The notes beneath the pieces are model-generated. The model saw nothing but the letters and a program-made list of their open reading frames with translations. It was not told where the DNA came from and ran no database searches. From Nocardia wallacei (GTDB lineage Bacteria; Actinomycetota; Actinomycetes; Mycobacteriales; Mycobacteriaceae), in assembly GCF_014466955.1 (NCBI RefSeq), contig NZ_AP023396.1:1798001-1862000 (forward strand): DNA of 64,000 bases, in the 5' to 3' direction. Of the stretch, positions 59,732-64,000 are shown in pieces (the first letter of the stretch is position 1; each line of letters begins with the position of its first letter). The translations under genes and the position numbers were made by a program.

Positions 59732-61002
59732 ACATCGACGACATCGTCGACCGGCTCGCCCGGTTCGAAACCGCGACAGCAGCCCGGCTTCATCTGATCG
59801 CCAGCGAGAACCAGATGCCCGCCGACGCCCGGCTGCCGTATGTGAGCGCTGCCGCCGTCCGCTACTGCTTCGGCAGCGCCGAGGACACGCACTGGGCGTG
59901 GCCTGGACGCGACGAACTCGCCGAGCTGGAATCGGTAGCGGCCCACGCCATCGGAGAACTCCTCGGCGCCCAGCATGTGAACACCAAACCCGTCTCGGGA
60001 TTGTCGGCGATGACGGTGGCGCTCTCGGCGCTGGCCGGGCCGGCACACACCGTGCTCAGCCTCGCCGAAGCCGATGGCGGTCACGGCTCGACACAGTTCG
60101 TCGCACACAGGTTCGGGTTGAACTGGCAGCCCCTGCCCGTCGACCCAGCCACTATGGGCGTCGACCTCGAGCTGCTGGCCTCCCAGGCCCGCCGGACCAG
60201 CGGGCCCGTGCTGGTGTACCTCGACTCGTTCATGGCGTTGTTCCCCCATGACATCGCCGGCATCCGGGCCGCGGTCGGCGAGGACGCGGTGATCCATTAC
60301 GACGGCTCGCACACCCTCGGCCTGATCGCGGGCGGCGCGTTCCAGAACCCCCTAACCGAAGGCGCCGACAGCCTCGGTGGCAGCGTCCACAAGACCTGGC
60401 CCGGTCCGGTCGGCAAGGGCATCGTGGCCACCAACGATCCGAACCTCGCCCACCAGATCGACACCCACGCCGCCGGATGGATATCGCACCATCACCCCGC
60501 CGACGTCGCCGCGCTGGCGATCTCGACGGCATGGATGACCGCCCATGCCACCCACTACGCGACCGCGACCGTCACCCACGCCCGCCGCCTGGCTTACGCC
60601 CTCGCTGCAGAGGGGTTCACCGTGTGCGCGGCCGACCACGGATACACCCGATCACACCAGGTGTGGATCGACATCGCTCCCACGTGCCCGGCTGATACTG
60701 CCTCACGGCTGCTGTATGAGGCCAGGATCGTCGTCAACGCCATCCCGTTGCCCTACCTGCCCGAGCCCGGCCTGCGGCTGGGAGCACAGGAACTGACCTT
60801 CGCCGGTCTCGACGCCGCGGGTTTCGACGAACTCGCCGCGCTCATGGCGCGCGTACTCATCCACCGCGATCACCCTGAACAGGTCGCCCGCAACGTCGCA
60901 GACCTGCGCATCCGCTACGGCATCGGCGACGCCGCTGCGGCCGACCATACGGCGCAGGAGGTGCTGCGCCGAGCGTGGCGGCAGGAAGAGAGGACTTCAT
61001 GA
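59728..61002 (+). CDS. SHMT-like PLP-dependent enzyme (fold type I)
   Basis: 424 residues from the GTG at 59728, which overlaps the P450 stop and follows GGGAGG. The opening HLIASENQMP is the serine hydroxymethyltransferase signature; AVIHYDGSHTLGLIAGGAF carries the PLP-contacting Asp and His; GGSVHKTWPGPVGKG contains the Schiff-base Lys222. The order and length match SHMT, but Tyr/Glu residues used in folate binding are not evident. Relatives such as transaldolases of nucleoside antibiotics join glycine or threonine to aldehydes. Here a C-C bond formation with an aldehyde sugar intermediate is a plausible inference. Confidence 0.85.
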   Translation: MNIDDIVDRLARFETATAARLHLIASENQMPADARLPYVSAAAVRYCFGSAEDTHWAWPGRDELAELESVAAHAIGELLGAQHVNTKPVSGLSAMTVALSALAGPAHTVLSLAEADGGHGSTQFVAHRFGLNWQPLPVDPATMGVDLELLASQARRTSGPVLVYLDSFMALFPHDIAGIRAAVGEDAVIHYDGSHTLGLIAGGAFQNPLTEGADSLGGSVHKTWPGPVGKGIVATNDPNLAHQIDTHAAGWISHHHPADVAALAISTAWMTAHATHYATATVTHARRLAYALAAEGFTVCAADHGYTRSHQVWIDIAPTCPADTASRLLYEARIVVNAIPLPYLPEPGLRLGAQELTFAGLDAAGFDELAALMARVLIHRDHPEQVARNVADLRIRYGIGDAAAADHTAQEVLRRAWRQEERTS

Positions 61003-62150
61003 ACGCCACTGATCTGCCACTGACCACCAGCGACTTCTTCTGGCGACCCGACTGTCGTCATTTCATCGGCGGCCTGCCGTGCAAGCACTGGCGTCCTTGC
61101 CCAGGGTGCACACTGTATGACCCGGTGACCCACCGCATCCTGATCGTGATGCTCAAACGGATGGGCGACATGCTCATCGCCTCCCCACTACCGGCCCGCA
61201 TCAAAGCCGAACACCCCGGCGCACACATCACCTGGCTCGTCGGCGCCGAATCCGCCCCCATCGTGGAGATGATCCCGCACGTCGACCGCGTCCTGACCTG
61301 GGAGACCGAGACCGCCCACACAGTGCTCGCCGAACACTACGACGCCGTCTACAGCTTCGAACGCCACCCCGCCGTGGCCGGGCTCGTGCCCCGGATCAGC
61401 GCCGAGCACCACGCCGGCCTCGCCTACGGCGGCGAGAACAACAGCCTCTATCCGATCGGCACAGCGGCCCGGCACTTCTTCGCCATGAACACCTGGAACG
61501 ACTTCCGCACCAGCGGAAACAGTAAGACGTGGACCGAGCTGTACTTCGAGGTCGCCGGCTACATCTACACCGGCGAGCCCTACCAGCTGTCGGTGCCGGA
61601 CGCGGCCAAAGCCCGCGTCGCCGCGCGGCTAGGTACCAGCGGCGGCTGGGTCTGCCTTAACGTCGGCGGCTCCAAGACGACCAAGCTGTGGCCCACCGGT
61701 CACTGGGCCGACCTCGGGCGGCGACTGCTCGGCGACGGGCACCGGCTGGTCATCACCGGCGGCCCCGCCGACGCCCGCACCTGCCACCAGCTGTTACGAG
61801 AACTGGACACCGGAGTGGGCCGAGTGCGTCACGACGCCATGACCCTGCAGGAATTCGCCGCGGTCCCGGACTTCTGCGACGCGATGGTGACCGGCGACAG
61901 CCTCGGATTCCACCTCGCCCTCGCCTACGACCTGCCGGTGGTGCTGCTCCTGGGCCCGAGCAACGGCGCCGAAGTCATCCCCAAACACGCCGACAATGTC
62001 ACCGCGCTGCGGTCGACTCTGCCGTGCTCCCCGTGCGCACACCGGGTCACCTGCGGCGGGATCGGCGGCTGCATGGACACCATCACGGTCGCCGACGTCC
62101 ATGGCGCGGTCCGCAACTCACTGTCCACAGCCGCCGTGCGGGAGGGCTGA
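60999..62150 (+). CDS. Glycosyltransferase family 9 (heptosyltransferase-like)
   Basis: 383 residues from the ATG at 60999 (ATGA overlap). A Cys-rich segment CRHFIGGLPCKHWRPCPGC at residues 19-37 is followed by the GT9 core: HRILIVMLKRMGDMLIASPLPARIK, AHITWLVGAESAP, VCLNVGGSKTTKLWPTGHWADL, VITGGPADARTC, and VTGDSLGFHLALAYDLPVVLLLGPSN. GT9 enzymes use ADP-heptoses, which fits the GmhA-HldE and HldD genes directly upstream. The acceptor is unknown; in an organism without LPS it is probably a secondary metabolite or surface glycan. The Cys cluster may bind a metal. Confidence 0.87.
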   Translation: MNATDLPLTTSDFFWRPDCRHFIGGLPCKHWRPCPGCTLYDPVTHRILIVMLKRMGDMLIASPLPARIKAEHPGAHITWLVGAESAPIVEMIPHVDRVLTWETETAHTVLAEHYDAVYSFERHPAVAGLVPRISAEHHAGLAYGGENNSLYPIGTAARHFFAMNTWNDFRTSGNSKTWTELYFEVAGYIYTGEPYQLSVPDAAKARVAARLGTSGGWVCLNVGGSKTTKLWPTGHWADLGRRLLGDGHRLVITGGPADARTCHQLLRELDTGVGRVRHDAMTLQEFAAVPDFCDAMVTGDSLGFHLALAYDLPVVLLLGPSNGAEVIPKHADNVTALRSTLPCSPCAHRVTCGGIGGCMDTITVADVHGAVRNSLSTAAVREG

Positions 62151-62154
62151 CCGC

Positions 62155-63879
62155 GTGGGATACGTGCTCGGGCTCGGCGGCCCCTACCATCACGACGCCT
62201 CCGCCTGCCTCGTCGCCGACGGCCAACCCGTCGCGTTCGCCGAAGAGGAACGGTTCTCCCGAATCAAGCATCACCGCGATTCCCGCTCGGCCGCCTCCTC
62301 GGCCGCATGGTGCCTGGCCCAGGCCGGAATCCGGTGCGGTGATATCGACGAGATCGCGGTGGCCTGGAACCCGTACTGGCCGAACCCCGCCGATGAGATC
62401 ACCGACCCAGACCTAATCGCTGAACTCCTCGGACCGCTCGGCACCGGCCCGGAAAGACCACGTCGACTGACCATCGTCGGCCACCACCTCGCCCATGCCG
62501 CCAGCGCCTTCTACCCCGCAGGTGTCGCCGACGCCGCGGTCATCGTGGTCGACGGCTCCGGCGACGGTGTCTCCACCAGCATCCATCACGGAACCCGAGC
62601 CGGTCTGCGATGCCTGCGAACCTTCCCGTTCACACAATCACTGGGCTGGTTCTACCAATTCGCCACCGAACACGCCGGGCTCGGCGACTGGACCCACGCA
62701 GGCAAACTGATGGGCCTGGCCGCCTACGGAAAACCGACCATCGACCTGAACTTCCTGCACCCCACCCGCGACGGCTACCACCTCGACCTCACCCCCTACG
62801 GCCTCGCACCCGAGGCCGACCACACCGCCGGCTACACCGACCTCACCTACTACCGAGCCCTGCGCCACGCCTACCGCAAGGCATTCACCGACGCCGGAAT
62901 CCCGCGCCAAGCACCAAGATCGGACGACGCCCACCAAAGCCTCGCCGCCGACCTCGCAGCATCGGCCCAATTCCTGCTGCAACGCTGCCTGATCAGCGTC
63001 GTCTCCACCGCTCTGGAGGAAACCGGCGCGACCGCGCTGTGTCTGGCCGGCGGTGTTGGGCTCAACTGCACCACCAACGGCATCCTCGCCCGCACCCCCG
63101 ACACCGACACCTTGTTCGTGCAACCGGCCGCCGGTGATGCCGGATGCGCTCTCGGCGCAGCCCTGGAAGTCGCGCACCGCCGCGGTGACCACACAGTGCC
63201 CGGTCCTCGCCAAGCACACGCCTTCTTGGGTCCGGCCTACGACAACCACGCCATCGAGACCGCCCTGCACGATGCCGGCGCGAACTTCACCACCCCACCC
63301 GATATCGCCGCGACCGCCGCCCGCCTGATAGCCGAGGGCAAGGTCATCGGCTGGCACCAGGGCCGCGCCGAAGCCGGTCCACGGGCACTCGGTGCCCGCA
63401 GCATCCTCGCCGACCCCCGCACCACCAGACTGCGCGACCGCATCAACCGCGACATCAAACACCGCGAACTCTGGCGGCCCCTCGCACCGAGCATGCTCGA
63501 CCCGACCGGCTGGACCACCACACCCGACGGCCCGGCAGAATTCATGATCGTCGCCCACGAGGCCACACCCCGAGCACGCCAACAGATCCCCGGCGTCGTC
63601 CACGCCGACGGCACACTGCGCCCACAACACGTCGACCCCGCACACCAACCGGAATACGCCCGACTCCTGCACGCCCTCGAAGCCGAGACCGGGATCGGCG
63701 TCGTATTGAACACCAGCTACAACGGCCCCGGCGAACCGATCGTCGACACCCCAGCCGACGCACTCGCCAGCGGCGCCCGACTCGGCCTGGACGCCCTCGT
63801 GATCGGCGACTACCTCGTCACCACACCACCATCGGCACCCACCCATCAACAGCACCGACCACCGAGAAAAGGATCATGA
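62155..63879 (+). CDS. Carbamoyltransferase, NodU/TobZ/CmcH family
   Basis: 574 residues from the GTG at 62155, with GGAGGG upstream. GLGGPYHHDASACLVADGQPVAFAEEERFSRIKHH is the family's ASKHA-like opening; HHLAHAASAFYPAG has the metal-binding His pair of the Kae1-like domain; CLAGGVGLNCTTNG, then the C-terminal YrdC-like part (GRAEAGPRALGARSIL, RELWRPLAPSML, LNTSYNGPGEPIV). These enzymes put a carbamoyl group from carbamoyl phosphate and ATP onto a hydroxyl, usually of a sugar (tobramycin, bleomycin, Nod factor). The length is complete. It overlaps the next gene by ATGA. Confidence 0.9.
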   Translation: MGYVLGLGGPYHHDASACLVADGQPVAFAEEERFSRIKHHRDSRSAASSAAWCLAQAGIRCGDIDEIAVAWNPYWPNPADEITDPDLIAELLGPLGTGPERPRRLTIVGHHLAHAASAFYPAGVADAAVIVVDGSGDGVSTSIHHGTRAGLRCLRTFPFTQSLGWFYQFATEHAGLGDWTHAGKLMGLAAYGKPTIDLNFLHPTRDGYHLDLTPYGLAPEADHTAGYTDLTYYRALRHAYRKAFTDAGIPRQAPRSDDAHQSLAADLAASAQFLLQRCLISVVSTALEETGATALCLAGGVGLNCTTNGILARTPDTDTLFVQPAAGDAGCALGAALEVAHRRGDHTVPGPRQAHAFLGPAYDNHAIETALHDAGANFTTPPDIAATAARLIAEGKVIGWHQGRAEAGPRALGARSILADPRTTRLRDRINRDIKHRELWRPLAPSMLDPTGWTTTPDGPAEFMIVAHEATPRARQQIPGVVHADGTLRPQHVDPAHQPEYARLLHALEAETGIGVVLNTSYNGPGEPIVDTPADALASGARLGLDALVIGDYLVTTPPSAPTHQQHRPPRKGS

Positions 63880-64000
63880 CCAGCGTGACCGACACCGACT
63901 CGATTGCCCTCACAGACCGAGTCCGCGCCCGCTACGGCGACGCGGTACACATCGGCGCCGACTGCGACATCGCCGACGACGTCGACTTCGTCGTCGACAC
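63876..64000 (+). CDS. Start of a further operon gene, possibly a hexapeptide transferase
   Basis: Only 41 residues lie in the window (MTSVTDTDSIALTDRVRARYG, then DAVHIGADCDIADDVDFVVDT). The start overlaps the carbamoyltransferase stop. The repeated I-G/A-x-D-x-D spacing could be the first turns of a left-handed beta helix, as in acyltransferases, but too little is visible to name it. Confidence 0.4.
   Translation, partial: MTSVTDTDSIALTDRVRARYGDAVHIGADCDIADDVDFVVD

Noticed and set aside
1..64000. CRISPR arrays, tRNA or rRNA genes
   Set aside because: No regularly spaced direct repeats with unique spacers and no cloverleaf or rRNA sequence were recognised by eye; short tRNAs could be missed without a scan.

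Overview
The window looks like the accessory genome of a high-GC mycolic-acid actinomycete, most simply a Nocardia-like organism. The grounds are GC-rich codon use, GTG/TTG starts with strong AGGAGG sites, a cutinase, actinobacterial T4SS genes, and the DUF397/DUF5753, DUF574-methyltransferase and replication-relaxation families. The genus is inferred.

Region 1 (about 1-17.7 kb) is the transfer module of an integrative or conjugative element. One minus-strand operon runs from 17360 down to 6022: DNA-binding protein, VirB2/TrbC-like small membrane protein, TrbL/VirB6-like protein, PrgI/VirB4-type ATPase, VirD4-type coupling protein, replication-relaxation protein, and a lytic transglycosylase-NlpC/P60 wall hydrolase. 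Around it lie a secreted cutinase, a two-winged-helix protein, a RAMA-domain protein and several strong hairpin terminators. No relaxase was recognised. Four 11-bp-phased repeats sit upstream of the operon.

Region 2 (17.7-34.7 kb) is a graveyard of mobile DNA: an orphan DNA methyltransferase with a small partner, a probable nuclease, a frameshifted NUDIX gene with its kinase partner, two GNAT remnants, an AT-richer DUF4238 gene with an intact IS5-type element lodged exactly at its stop codon, and a Tn3-family element (frameshifted transposase; TetR, MFS exporter, universal stress protein and thioesterase as cargo; truncated resolvase) that ends abruptly in the 3' end of one of two overlapping, inactivated tyrosine recombinases.

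Region 3 (35-40.9 kb) holds a plus-strand row of tailoring-type genes (GNAT, aminoglycoside-phosphotransferase-like kinase, BesD/HalD-like iron oxygenase with an intact H-x-D, alpha/beta hydrolase, left-handed beta-helix transferase) converging on a GT25 glycosyltransferase and a putative helix-turn-helix regulator.

Region 4 (41.09-46.72 kb) is the most novel-looking system. A 30-residue peptide gene, too short for usual gene callers and carrying a lasso-leader-like YxxP motif, is followed by a glutathione-transferase-fold protein fused to a C-terminal PqqD-like recognition domain, a radical SAM/SPASM protein with an N-terminal PqqD-like domain, and, coupled by an ATGA overlap, a fused alpha-beta glycyl-tRNA synthetase of the type actinobacteria normally lack. 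I read it as a RiPP pathway with a dedicated or self-protecting GlyRS. An array of TGTCCA boxes lies in its divergent promoter region.

Region 5 (46.8-51.6 kb) holds regulators and odd accessory proteins: an XRE/DUF5753-DUF397 pair with a perfect 18-bp palindrome, two resolvase-fold paralogues without the usual serine motif, an XRE-SUMF1 fusion and a class IV aminotransferase.

Region 6 (51.8-64 kb) is one plus-strand operon with overlapping genes: small proteins, nucleoside-hydrolase-like protein, DUF574 methyltransferase, GmhA-HldE trifunctional fusion, HldD-like epimerase, RaSEA/TIGR01210-like radical SAM enzyme, cytochrome P450 with an in-frame amber codon, SHMT-like PLP enzyme, GT9 heptosyltransferase-like enzyme, NodU/TobZ-type carbamoyltransferase, and the start of another gene. 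It should make an activated heptose or derived sugar, transfer it, and carbamoylate the product. Whether regions 3 to 6 form one biosynthetic cluster cannot be settled from sequence alone.
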